Positions 1 through 7,722 are shown, numbered from the stretch's first letter. The stretch: DNA of 10,591 bases from AC-52 sp044870295 (GCA_044870295.1 JBIOYQ010000059.1:1-10591); one strand, 5' to 3'. Numbers and translations are program-made. Notes: generated by a model not told the origin, from the letters alone.

Positions 1-1929
1 GTTCAGGTTCGGCGAGTTGTCGGTGATGGTGTGGTCGTTGGTGCCGGTGACGTCCCACAGCAGCCCCACGCCGAGCTTGGGCTTGATCGTGGTCGGCGAG
101 AAGAAGTTGTCGCCCACCGTCACCACGCCGGTGACCGCCTCCCAGTCCGGGGTTCCGTCGTTGGCGGCGTTGTTCGAGATGTCGGTCTGGTTGCTGCCGT
201 CCACCGAGCTCATGGTGTACAGGTCGTAGATGCCCAAGCCTGGGTTGGTCCGGTCGGACTGGAACACGATGGTGTTTCCGTCCGGTGAGTACGCCGGGTT
301 GATGTCGTCGTCGGTGTTCGTGGTCAGCTGGGTCTTCGCCAGGCTGGTTACGTTGATCTTCCAGATCTCGTGGGTGGTCCCCGTGGCCGGCTGCGCCGGG
401 GAAGCGGACGCGCACGGCGCGAAGGCAGACCCCTCGAGGTCCGGAGTGGAGAACGCCGGCCAGACCTGGCTCACCTGGACCGCCCCGCCGTCCCAGTGCA
501 GCTTGTTCAATTCGGTGGTCAGCTCGGCTGGGGCCATGATGTCGTCGCCCATGCCGGCGAAGTTGCTGGCGTCCATCTTCCAGATCTGCTGCTGGTCCTT
601 CATCGCGATGAAGTACGCGCCGCCGGAGGAGCCCATGTTGCAGGCCGTCTGCGGGATGGTGATCAGGCTCTCGGGGCTCTCGGTGGTGGCCGCCGTGCTC
701 ACGACGCCGGTGTTCGACAGAGCGAACACCTTGTCCTGGAACTCGTTGCCCACCAGGATCTGCCCGCTGAAGACGCCGAAGGACAGGGGCGCCACCAGCG
801 GTCCCTCGGCCTGCGCGCCGATGTCCCCGAGTGAGGTGGCCGCGGGCTGGGCGCACTGGTCGAGACCCCACACCGGCCCGCGACGGTCGGTGAGGATCAT
901 CTGGAAGTCGAACGTCCCCACCGTGTCGAAGGTGATCCCGGTCTCGCCGGCGGGCAGCGAGGGGATGTTTTGGCACAGCGTCACGGTGAGCCCGTCGGGC
1001 GTGATCTGGTAGATGTTCGGACCGACCGTGACGTACACGTAGTCCTTCGGGAAGTTGGCGTTGACCCCGGGCGAGATGGCGATGTACCGCTCGACGTTCG
1101 TGCCGTTCAGGGGGAGGGTCGCCCAATTGGTCAGGGCCCCGCTGCTGTCGATCTGCTGGACCTTGTCCGAGTTGAACTGCGTGACCAGGACCCGCGTGGA
1201 GGTGACCGCCACCCCGATCGGCTTCTTGCCCATCGAGGCGAACAGGACCGGACCCGGGGTGGGACCGGCGACCGCGCTCTCGTAGGTGAGGTTCTTGTTG
1301 TCGGGGGCGTAGTTCGGGTTGCTGGACGTGCCGTTCGTGGTGAGCTTGGTGATGACCGTGCCGTCGTTCTTCATGGTGTAGACGTCGGTCTGACCGGCGA
1401 GGGTGCGGTCGAAGGCGACGTTGATGCCCCCGGGCGACCAGCTCGGGTTGGCGTCGAAGGCGGTGGCGTCCGGGGTGAGGTCGACGGCGCCGTTGCCGTT
1501 CGAGTTGGCCTTCCAGATGTCGCTGTCGGTGCCGTTCAGCGACGCCCACACCAGCTGGGTCCCCAGCGGTGACCACGAGGGGTGCGACTCCGTGTAGATG
1601 TTGTTGGTGATCCGGGTCTGGCTGGAGCCGTCGATGTTCATGGTGTAGAGCTCGACCTTACCGTCGCGGTCGGTGGCGAAGGCCACCTTCGTCCCGTCGG
1701 CCGAGACCGAGGGGTCGTAGTCGTTGTAGGCGCCGGTGGTCAACTGGACCACGCCCGTGCCGTCTCCTCTGACCGCATAGATCTGCTTGTGGCCGTCCCG
1801 ATCGCTCACGAACAGGATCCGGCCATTGGCCCCCGAGGCGATGGCGCTGGATGACGTTGGCAGCGCCAGGAGCATCGCCGTGGCGAGCAAGGTGGCGAGG
1901 GTAGCCGAGATGGCTCGAATCCGATTCAT
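1..1929 (-). CDS. Secreted TolB/PD40-type beta-propeller with internal insert and C-terminal cupredoxin-like domain (3' end missing)
   Basis: The frame is open for 643 codons from ATG at 1929 to the window edge, so the C-terminus is missing. Residues 1-33 look like a Sec signal peptide (MNRIRAIS, hydrophobic core, Ala-rich end), so the product is probably exported. PD40/WD40-like blades follow: 'LFVSDRDG' near 39, 'VAFATDRDG' near 82, 'HPSWSPLG' near 116, 'NPSWSPGG' near 161, 'NPNYAPDN' near 204 and, after a long gap, 'NPAYSPDG' near 544 and 'TPDWEAV' near 593. Counting a strand swap between the two ends gives six blades, as in TolB. Residues about 222-518 do not follow the PD40 pattern and read as an inserted domain that may itself be propeller-like (NHL/SMP-30-like). 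From about 602, 'VVTVGDNFFSPTTIKPKLG' followed by 'NDHTITD' resembles a plastocyanin-type copper domain; His633 fits the first copper ligand, and the remaining ligands would lie outside the window. The protein is Asn/Thr-rich, as is common in exported proteins. No Pal or Tol partner is visible, so tolB is not assigned. Confidence 0.88.
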   Translation of the reverse strand, partial: MNRIRAISATLATLLATAMLLALPTSSSAIASGANGRILFVSDRDGHKQIYAVRGDGTGVVQLTTGAYNDYDPSVSADGTKVAFATDRDGKVELYTMNIDGSSQTRITNNIYTESHPSWSPLGTQLVWASLNGTDSDIWKANSNGNGAVDLTPDATAFDANPSWSPGGINVAFDRTLAGQTDVYTMKNDGTVITKLTTNGTSSNPNYAPDNKNLTYESAVAGPTPGPVLFASMGKKPIGVAVTSTRVLVTQFNSDKVQQIDSSGALTNWATLPLNGTNVERYIAISPGVNANFPKDYVYVTVGPNIYQITPDGLTVTLCQNIPSLPAGETGITFDTVGTFDFQMILTDRRGPVWGLDQCAQPAATSLGDIGAQAEGPLVAPLSFGVFSGQILVGNEFQDKVFALSNTGVVSTAATTESPESLITIPQTACNMGSSGGAYFIAMKDQQQIWKMDASNFAGMGDDIMAPAELTTELNKLHWDGGAVQVSQVWPAFSTPDLEGSAFAPCASASPAQPATGTTHEIWKINVTSLAKTQLTTNTDDDINPAYSPDGNTIVFQSDRTNPGLGIYDLYTMSSVDGSNQTDISNNAANDGTPDWEAVTGVVTVGDNFFSPTTIKPKLGVGLLWDVTGTNDHTITDNSPNLN

Positions 1930-1937
1930 CGGTGTGG

Positions 1938-1949
1938 TTCCTTTCCTCT
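1938..1949 (-). promoter_or_regulatory. Strong Shine-Dalgarno of the PD40 propeller gene
   Basis: On the minus strand AGAGGAAAGGAA lies 8 bases before ATG 1929. This purine-rich site fixes the start. It contrasts with the neighbouring genes, which lack an SD and appear leaderless. The same core GGAAAGGAA recurs before the gene at 10461. Confidence 0.75.
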
Positions 1950-1975
1950 GGGGATGCGGGGGGTGGGAGCGCCCT

Positions 1976-1981
1976 AGGGTA
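1976..1981 (-). promoter_or_regulatory. Possible -10 element for the PD40 propeller gene
   Basis: Minus-strand TACCCT fits the loose TAnnnT form and would give a leader of about 40 bases containing the SD. No matching -35 is seen. The rest of the 106-base gap between the two minus-strand genes shows no terminator, so the pair could also be co-transcribed. This is a weak call. Confidence 0.2.
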
Positions 1982-2035
1982 CCAGCAGGCATGGTGATTC
2001 GATCCCCGTCATCCGAACTAGGACGCATGGCCATT

Positions 2036-3157
2036 TCAGGCGGTTCCGCCCGTGCAGTAATGCTCGATCAGGGCGCCGTCCGTATCCACACCCACGGCCC
2101 ACGCCTCGTCCAATGAGACGGTGATCACCCCCTCCAACCAGCTGATCGCGCCGCTGTTCGGGCTCCGGACCTGGTACCAGGCCGTCCCATTCCATTGCTG
2201 GACCTCGGTCCGTTGCCAGTCATCCAGGTAGTAGCCGACCATCCAGGCATCGCCAGCGGGGTCCGCCGAGACGTCCTTCAAGAAGTGGGAAGTGTGCCGA
2301 AGCCGATCGGTGGCATCCCGGATCCACCGTTCGCCGTCCCAGCGGATGGCGAGGGTCGCCGTGCCCCAGTTGCTCCCCCCGACAGCGAGCACCGTGTCGG
2401 CCGCAATGGCCGACACGGCGGTCAGGTAGTTCGGGTTGGGCTGATGGGGGACCGCCTCGACCTGGGTCCAGGAGGAGCCGTCCCAGTGCAACGTGAGGGA
2501 CTGAACCACGCCGTCTTCACCGGTCGTCCACTGCCCGACCGCCCACACGTCGTTGGCGGCGACGCCGTCGACCGACTCGAGGTGGTCGATGCCCTTCCCG
2601 AGGTTCGGGGGCCTGACCGAGGTCCACCCATGGCCATCCCAGTGCAGGATCAGCGAGACGTCCCCTCCTTCGTGGGCCCCGTCGCCTACAGCCCAGACGT
2701 CGTCCGAGGAGATGGCGACCGCGTCGAACAGCTGATTGCGGAACGGACTCGGGCTGGGGCTGGGGACGATGGACCATCGCGACCCGTCCCAGTGCTCGAT
2801 CAGCGTGTGGGCCAAGGGCAGCGCCGAGGACCCGACGGCCCAGACGTCGTCGGCGGCGACAGCCGCCACTCCGAACAGGTAGGCGTCATCCTCGAGGCGA
2901 GGAAGATCCATGAAGCTCCACGTCGTCCCGTCCCAGTGCTCGGCGATCGGGCCATACGCGTCACCCCTCCACCGATACCCGACGGCCCAGACGTCGTTCG
3001 CGGAGACGGCCGCCACGTCGTAGAGCTGGGTCCCGTTCGGGGACGGATCGGGGAACACGGACCACCTGCCATCGCATGCGGTTCTGGCGGCGCGGGCCGC
3101 TCCGGGCGCGGAAACGACCATAGCCAGCGACAGCAGGGCCACCACGACTCGGGCCAC
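2036..3157 (-). CDS. Secreted seven-repeat 'VWAVG/HWDG' beta-propeller protein
   Basis: The 373-residue product has a signal peptide (residues 1 to about 25, MARVVVALLSLAMVV..., Ala-x-Ala site near GAARA), so it is probably exported. The mature part is seven repeats of about 47-52 residues starting near L45, L94, L143, L193, L245, L293 and L341. Each follows the pattern 'L.dVaavsanDVWAVG ... ieHWDGt.Ws.v', a type seen in uncharacterised exported actinobacterial proteins. The last repeat ends early at 'IEHYC', and the N-terminus begins with 'CDGRWS', the missing half of the motif, so the ends probably complete one blade of a seven-bladed ring. C28 and C368 are the only cysteines. The GTG start at 3157 is forced because TAG occurs in frame three codons upstream, and a -10-like TAGGCT sits 6 bases before it. 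No catalytic residues or binding partner can be named. It is followed in the same direction by another exported propeller. Confidence 0.88.
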   Translation of the reverse strand: MARVVVALLSLAMVVSAPGAARAARTACDGRWSVFPDPSPNGTQLYDVAAVSANDVWAVGYRWRGDAYGPIAEHWDGTTWSFMDLPRLEDDAYLFGVAAVAADDVWAVGSSALPLAHTLIEHWDGSRWSIVPSPSPSPFRNQLFDAVAISSDDVWAVGDGAHEGGDVSLILHWDGHGWTSVRPPNLGKGIDHLESVDGVAANDVWAVGQWTTGEDGVVQSLTLHWDGSSWTQVEAVPHQPNPNYLTAVSAIAADTVLAVGGSNWGTATLAIRWDGERWIRDATDRLRHTSHFLKDVSADPAGDAWMVGYYLDDWQRTEVQQWNGTAWYQVRSPNSGAISWLEGVITVSLDEAWAVGVDTDGALIEHYCTGGTA

Positions 3158-3163
3158 CGAGGC

Positions 3164-3169
3164 AGCCTA
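3164..3169 (-). promoter_or_regulatory. -10 element of a leaderless promoter for the VWAVG propeller gene
   Basis: Minus-strand TAGGCT is followed by 6 bases (GCCTCG) and then the GTG start at 3157. The spacing places transcription initiation at the start codon, and no SD is present. No good -35 is visible. The same arrangement recurs at 5488-5500. Confidence 0.5.
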
Positions 3170-3185
3170 GGGTTCCGCAGTCCAA

Positions 3186-3205
3186 AGGGAACGGGAGATT
3201 TCCCT
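3186..3205. repeat. Inverted repeat AGGGAA-N8-TTCCCT, possible operator
   Basis: The arms at 3186-3191 and 3200-3205 are perfect 6-bp complements around CGGGAGAT. They lie in the 127-base gap between two divergent genes, about where the -35 of the leftward gene would be. The position suits a regulator site, but arms this short can occur by chance. Confidence 0.3.
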
Positions 3206-3271
3206 GAACCGGTCACAGTTCCTCCGGGCCCTCCGGGACCCATTTCGGGCCGGGCCGTCAGAACAGGACCG

Positions 3272-3277
3272 TAGAAT
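3272..3277 (+). promoter_or_regulatory. -10 element of a leaderless promoter for pcrA
   Basis: TAGAAT is followed by CACAACC (7 bases) and GTG at 3285, so the predicted transcript begins at the start codon. There is no SD upstream of the GTG. A canonical -35 is not evident. Confidence 0.55.
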
Positions 3278-3284
3278 CACAACC

Positions 3285-5456
3285 GTGGCATCCGATCTCT
3301 CCGAATCCCCCCTGCTCGTCGGGCTGAACCCCATCCAGCAGGAGGCCGTCCTCCACACCGAGGGCCCGGTGTTGATCGTGGCCGGAGCGGGCTCCGGAAA
3401 GACCCGTGCGCTCACCCACCGCATGGCGTACCTGATCAAGGAGCGGGGCGTCAGTCCGTACGAGATCCTGGCCATCACGTTCACGAACAAGGCGGCCCAG
3501 GAGATGGCCGACCGCGTGGAGGGGTTGCTCGGCACCCGCATCGCCAAGGGCATGTGGATCCTGACGTTCCACTCGGCCTGCGCCCGGATCCTCCGCCGCG
3601 AGCACACTCACCTCGGCGTCCCCAGTCACTTCTCCATCTATGACGAAGGCGACACCGAACGCGCCATCGCCATGAGCTTGAAACAGCTGGAGATCGATCC
3701 GAAGCGCTACCCGCCGCGGGCCGTGGCCTCGGTGATCGGGAGGGCCAAGGACAACCTGGTGGGGCCGGAGGAGTTCGCCCGGGAGGCCTCCACGTTCTAC
3801 GAGCGGACCGTGGCCGCCGTCTACGCCGCCTACCAGCGCCGACTCCGTGCGGCCGGCGCCCTCGACTTCGACGACATCATCATGGAGACGGTCCGGCTCT
3901 TCCGTGAGCACTCCGGGGTGCTCGAGCACTATCAGGAGCGCTTCCGGTACATCCTGATCGACGAGTACCAGGACACCAATCGCGCCCAGTACCACCTGGT
4001 GAACCAGCTGGCCCAGAAGCACCGAAACATCTGCGTGGTGGGCGACGCCGACCAGGGCGTGTACAGCTGGCGAGGGGCCACCATCAAGAACCTCCTGGAC
4101 TTCGAGCACGACTACCCGGACGCCGCGGTGTTCGTCATGGAGCAGAACTACCGCTCCACGCAGAACATCCTGCAGCTCGCGAACGCCCTGATCGAGCACA
4201 ACGTCCAGCGCAAGCCCAAGTCCCTGTGGACCGAAGCCGAGCATGGAGAGCTGGCCGTCCGGTACCGGGCGGAGAACGAGCACGACGAGGCGTGGTTCGT
4301 GGCCGGCGAGGTCGACCGCCTGGTCCAGGAGGAGGGGTTCCGCTACGGGGACATCGCGCTCTTCTACCGGACCAACGCCCAGTCCCGGGTCCTGGAGGAC
4401 GTGTTCATGCGGGGCGGCCTGCCGTACAAGATCGTCGGCGGTGTTCGCTTCTACCAGCGCAAGGAGATCAAGGACGTGTTCGCGTACCTCCGGGCGGTCG
4501 TGAACCCCGGCGACCTCATCAGCATCCGTCGCATCATCAACACGCCGAAGCGCGGCATCGGAGAGGCGACCGTCGCCGCCGTCGAGGGCTTCGCCGCCAC
4601 CGAGGACATCGCGTTTATGGAGGCGGCCAGGCGGGCCGGCGAGATTCCGGTTCTGGGTCAGCGGGCCAAGGGCGCCGTCGCCGCGTTCGTGCAGGTGGTC
4701 GACACGCTGATGGGGCTGGCCACCGACGGGGCGGGACCGGCCGACATGGTCGAAGCCGCCTTCACCGAGTCCGGCTATCTCACCGAGCTGGAAGCCGAGA
4801 GGACCATCGAGGCTCAGGGGCGCGTGGAGAACCTGAAGGAGCTGGTGGGCGTGGCCCGCGAGTTCGAGGCTCGCCAGCCCGAGGGCGCGCTGGCGGACTT
4901 CCTGGAGCAGATCGCGCTGGTGACCGAGCAGGACGAGTACGACGAGACCGACCCCGCGGTGACCTTGATGACCCTGCACAACGCGAAAGGGCTCGAGTTC
5001 GACGTCGTGTTCATGGTCGGTATGGAAGACGGCGTCTTTCCGCACTACCGTTCCATGGGCGACCCGGCGCAGATGGAGGAGGAGCGCCGGCTGGCGTACG
5101 TGGGGATCACCCGAGCCCGGCGCCGCCTGTACCTGACCCACGCGTGGAGCCGCTCGTTGTTCGGAGGATCGAGCTACAACCCGGCCTCGAGGTTCCTCTC
5201 GGAGATCCCCTCGGACCTGGTCCAGTCCCTGGATGGCCAGGAGCGGACCGGATCGGCGAACGGCGGACGCTCCGAACGCTCCGAACGCCAGCCCGTGAAC
5301 GTCTCGGCCGGCGACACCGTCGTGCACGACAAGTGGGGCGAGGGAGTGGTGATCTCCGTGTCGGGAGCCGGCGATCGAGCGGAGGCGACGGTGGCCTTCG
5401 AGGACGTCGGTGAGAAGCGGATCCTGCTGGCCTATGCTCCGCTGGCCAAGCGCTGA
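3285..5456 (+). CDS. pcrA: ATP-dependent DNA helicase PcrA/UvrD (superfamily 1A)
   Basis: This 723-residue 3'-5' DNA helicase of the UvrD/PcrA/Rep family uses ATP to unwind DNA in repair, replication restart and removal of stalled RNA polymerase. All SF1A motifs are present in order: Q motif GLNPIQQEAV (13-22), Walker A GAGSGKT (34-40, K39), Ia ITFTNKAAQEM (64-74), Ib TFHSACA (94-100), II IDEYQD (225-230), III VGDADQGVYSWRGA (252-265), IV EQNYRST (286-292), V TLHNAKGLEFD (563-573) and VI YVGITRAR (605-612). After a charged linker containing GRSERSERQ, a C-terminal Tudor-like domain begins near 673 (GDTVVHDKWGEG). In PcrA/UvrD this domain contacts RNA polymerase, so this is PcrA/UvrD rather than Rep. 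Length and motif order are normal, with no sign of damage. The GTG start is set by the leaderless promoter at 3272. The DUF4012 gene follows after 40 bases but has its own -10-like site. Confidence 0.97.
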   Translation: MASDLSESPLLVGLNPIQQEAVLHTEGPVLIVAGAGSGKTRALTHRMAYLIKERGVSPYEILAITFTNKAAQEMADRVEGLLGTRIAKGMWILTFHSACARILRREHTHLGVPSHFSIYDEGDTERAIAMSLKQLEIDPKRYPPRAVASVIGRAKDNLVGPEEFAREASTFYERTVAAVYAAYQRRLRAAGALDFDDIIMETVRLFREHSGVLEHYQERFRYILIDEYQDTNRAQYHLVNQLAQKHRNICVVGDADQGVYSWRGATIKNLLDFEHDYPDAAVFVMEQNYRSTQNILQLANALIEHNVQRKPKSLWTEAEHGELAVRYRAENEHDEAWFVAGEVDRLVQEEGFRYGDIALFYRTNAQSRVLEDVFMRGGLPYKIVGGVRFYQRKEIKDVFAYLRAVVNPGDLISIRRIINTPKRGIGEATVAAVEGFAATEDIAFMEAARRAGEIPVLGQRAKGAVAAFVQVVDTLMGLATDGAGPADMVEAAFTESGYLTELEAERTIEAQGRVENLKELVGVAREFEARQPEGALADFLEQIALVTEQDEYDETDPAVTLMTLHNAKGLEFDVVFMVGMEDGVFPHYRSMGDPAQMEEERRLAYVGITRARRRLYLTHAWSRSLFGGSSYNPASRFLSEIPSDLVQSLDGQERTGSANGGRSERSERQPVNVSAGDTVVHDKWGEGVVISVSGAGDRAEATVAFEDVGEKRILLAYAPLAKR

Positions 5457-5487
5457 AGCGGTCCCTGGGATGGCCGATATCCGTTGA

Positions 5488-5493
5488 TAGACT
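5488..5493 (+). promoter_or_regulatory. -10 element, probable leaderless promoter of the DUF4012 gene
   Basis: TAGACT lies 3 bases before ATG 5497 and 6 bases before GTG 5500. Spacing matches the TAGGCT-N6-GTG arrangement at 3169-3155 only if GTG 5500 is the true 5' end and start. No SD lies at a usable distance. The 40-base gap after pcrA holds no clear terminator. Confidence 0.45.
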
Positions 5494-5496
5494 GCG

Positions 5497-7722
5497 ATGG
5501 TGTCGGCCGCGGGCACTCCGCCCCCCAACGATCCTCCTGATCCACCCGACGGTCCCGTAGCGACCGACTCGGAGCACGCCGACACGCCCGAGGACGCCGA
5601 CTGGAACCCGGACACGCCCGAAGCGTGGGGCGGCGCGGTCGAGGTCCGCGACGAGTGGCGGCCCGAGGACCCTTCCGCGTGGGAGAAGGTCCGGGGCTCC
5701 GGCCAGGCACTGCGTCCCGGACGCATCCGGCGAACCAAGCACCACCGTCGCATCATCCGCCGATCGCGCAGCCGCGCATCGGCCGGTCCGTTCGACCTGA
5801 ACCGGCGATCCAGGCTCGGCACCGGGCGCGGGTTCCGGGGCCGCGGCGGCCGTCGTCGCATCGTCAAGCTGGTCCTGCTGGCGCTGTTCATCGTGATGCT
5901 GGGCGGACTCATCGCCCTGGCGGACGCGTACTACCAGTCGTACCGGATCTACAAGAACGTTCGCGGTGTTCCGTCACAGCTGAGCGAGATCCGCCAGCAG
6001 CTCTCCCTGGGTGAGCTGCCCCCCGATGACCGGTTCGCCACCATGACCCAGGAGGTCGAGGCTGCCCAGCACCTCGCCACCGACCGGCTCAGCATGAAGG
6101 TGGCCCGGGTCATCCCCTTCCTCAACCGGCCCATCGTGGCCGTCGACCGCGGGCTGGAGGCCGCGCACGAGGAGACGGAGGCCGCCACCGGGATGCGGGA
6201 CATCGTCCGCGACGCGCTGGGTGACGTGGCCACCGGTCAGACGCGGTTCGCTCCCGCCAGCGAAACCCCGATCTTCCACGACGGCAAGGTGGACGTGGCC
6301 CTGCTGGAGAGCCTCACGCCCAGGCTCGAGGCCGTCGCCGCGCACCTCCACGCCGCCGACGAGGCCATCCGTGCCATCCCGGCCATACCGTTCGTCCACA
6401 AGCTCGACACGGTCAAGGCCGACGCCACGGTCCAGTCGGCGAAGGCGCTCACCCTGATCCAGGACGCGCTGACCGGCGCCAGGCTCCTCCCGTCGTTCCT
6501 GGGCGCGGATTCGCCGAAGACCTACTTCCTGGCCATGCAGAACAACGCCGACCAGCGGGCCACGGGAGGGGCCGTGCTGGCGTATGCGTTCGTGAAGATC
6601 GACGACGGGAAGCTCCAGCTGACCGGCGGCGGCTCCGTCTACGACTTCGACCAGCAGTACGGGTTCTCGGGCGTGGATCTCCCTTCGTCGATCGCGTGGT
6701 ATCTGGACCACGTCACGCTGGCCTACCCGCGGCTGGCGAACATCAACTACTCGCCGGACTTCCCGCTGGTGTCGGAGGCGTGGGCGGCAGTGCTTCGAAA
6801 GGCCACGGGGAAGAAGATCGACGGGGCCATCGCCATCGATCCGATCGCCGTGTCGTACCTGCTGGGCAAGCGGGAGATCCATGTTCCCTCCTACGACCAT
6901 GCCATCACCGCCGAGAACGTGGTCAAAGTGGTGGAGAACGATCAGTACCGGCTGCCCTTCGCCCAGCAGCAGGCGTTCCCCGCCCAGCTGATCGGGCAGG
7001 CGTGGGAGATCCTGAAGAACCCCACGCCCTTCGTGCGGACCTTGAAGCAGATGGCCACCGGCATCAAGGAGAAGCACATCCAGCTGTGGTCGACCGATCC
7101 CGAGCTGCAAGGTGAACTCTCGAAGCTTGGATGGGACGGCGCGGTGAGAATGGGGGAGGGCGACTACCTGTACGTCACGGACAACAAGATCAGGTCGAAC
7201 AAAGTCGACTACTACTCGCACATCTCCGTCGACTACACCGTGGACGTCGACGCGAGTGGCACCGCCCACGTGGACTGCCAGGTCACGCTGGAGAACGACG
7301 CGCCGCCCGGTGAGACCCGGTTCATCATCGGACCGAACAAGGGGCTGAACGAGGCCATGATCGGGCTCCTGGTTCCGAAGGGCGCCCAGATCGAATCGAC
7401 CGATCCCAGGAATGGCCCGCCTGACCACGTCGAGGGCGCCGCCCTGATGCTGCTGCGGACCCTGCGCGTCCTGCCGGGAGAATCGAAGGTGGCCAGGTTC
7501 GTGTACACGGTCCCCAACGCGGTCATCTCCAGCCCCGATGGCAAGCTGTATCGCCTGACCATCCAGCACCAGCCGTTCGTGAACCCGGTCGAGTTGAGCG
7601 TGAAGGTCAGCTTCCCCTCCGGAACGGCCATCACGTCGGCGTCCGGATGGAAGGTGGATGGGAACGTCGCCACCTTCCAGTCCGAGCTGACCCAGGACCT
7701 GGTGCGCGAGATCCACTTCTGA
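5497..7722 (+). CDS. DUF4012 family single-pass membrane protein
   Basis: The product is 741 residues. An N-terminal cytoplasmic tail has two parts: residues 1-62, rich in Pro, Asp and Glu, and residues 67-121, strongly Arg-rich. One membrane helix follows at about 122-142 (IVKLVLLALFIVMLGGLIAL), and the rest should lie outside the membrane. Residues 150-340 are largely helical in character. The DUF4012 core then appears: YFLAMQNNADQRATGG (343-358), NINYSPDFP (415-423) and DGAIAIDP (442-449), matching the family pattern 'QNn.e.RptGG ... N.spDfP ... DGviaiDP'. The C-terminal third is beta-rich. The family is common in Actinomycetota and Chloroflexota and often lies near surface-polysaccharide genes, but its function is not established. 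No such genes are present here. The start may be GTG 5500 rather than ATG 5497, because the -10-like TAGACT ends at 5493. The gene converges on the small gene at 7732-7896, and the two stop codons are 9 bases apart. Confidence 0.9.
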   Translation: MVSAAGTPPPNDPPDPPDGPVATDSEHADTPEDADWNPDTPEAWGGAVEVRDEWRPEDPSAWEKVRGSGQALRPGRIRRTKHHRRIIRRSRSRASAGPFDLNRRSRLGTGRGFRGRGGRRRIVKLVLLALFIVMLGGLIALADAYYQSYRIYKNVRGVPSQLSEIRQQLSLGELPPDDRFATMTQEVEAAQHLATDRLSMKVARVIPFLNRPIVAVDRGLEAAHEETEAATGMRDIVRDALGDVATGQTRFAPASETPIFHDGKVDVALLESLTPRLEAVAAHLHAADEAIRAIPAIPFVHKLDTVKADATVQSAKALTLIQDALTGARLLPSFLGADSPKTYFLAMQNNADQRATGGAVLAYAFVKIDDGKLQLTGGGSVYDFDQQYGFSGVDLPSSIAWYLDHVTLAYPRLANINYSPDFPLVSEAWAAVLRKATGKKIDGAIAIDPIAVSYLLGKREIHVPSYDHAITAENVVKVVENDQYRLPFAQQQAFPAQLIGQAWEILKNPTPFVRTLKQMATGIKEKHIQLWSTDPELQGELSKLGWDGAVRMGEGDYLYVTDNKIRSNKVDYYSHISVDYTVDVDASGTAHVDCQVTLENDAPPGETRFIIGPNKGLNEAMIGLLVPKGAQIESTDPRNGPPDHVEGAALMLLRTLRVLPGESKVARFVYTVPNAVISSPDGKLYRLTIQHQPFVNPVELSVKVSFPSGTAITSASGWKVDGNVATFQSELTQDLVREIHF

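Noticed and set aside
230..1012. 260-codon plus-strand frame within the left-edge region
   Set aside because: The minus strand here encodes a clear signal peptide and PD40 repeats, open through to the window edge. The plus-strand translation shows no family pattern.
3206..3221. GAAC-N8-GTTC as a LexA (SOS) box upstream of pcrA
   Set aside because: Gram-positive LexA sites need GAAC and GTTC separated by 4 bases. Eight bases puts the half-sites out of register, so SOS control is not supported.
5265..5290. Short direct repeat (CTCCGAACG twice) in pcrA
   Set aside because: It encodes the SER-SER part of the flexible linker before the Tudor-like domain. It is coding low complexity, with no sign of a mobile or regulatory element.
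3258..5912. 884-codon open frame on the minus strand opposite pcrA
   Set aside because: It is opposite a helicase with every motif intact. The translation is low-complexity (His/Gly/Val/Asp-rich) without domains, and long antisense frames are expected from strong third-position GC bias.
5974..7716. 580-codon open frame on the minus strand opposite the DUF4012 gene
   Set aside because: It mirrors DUF4012 codons, shows no motif or signal peptide, and has typical antisense composition.
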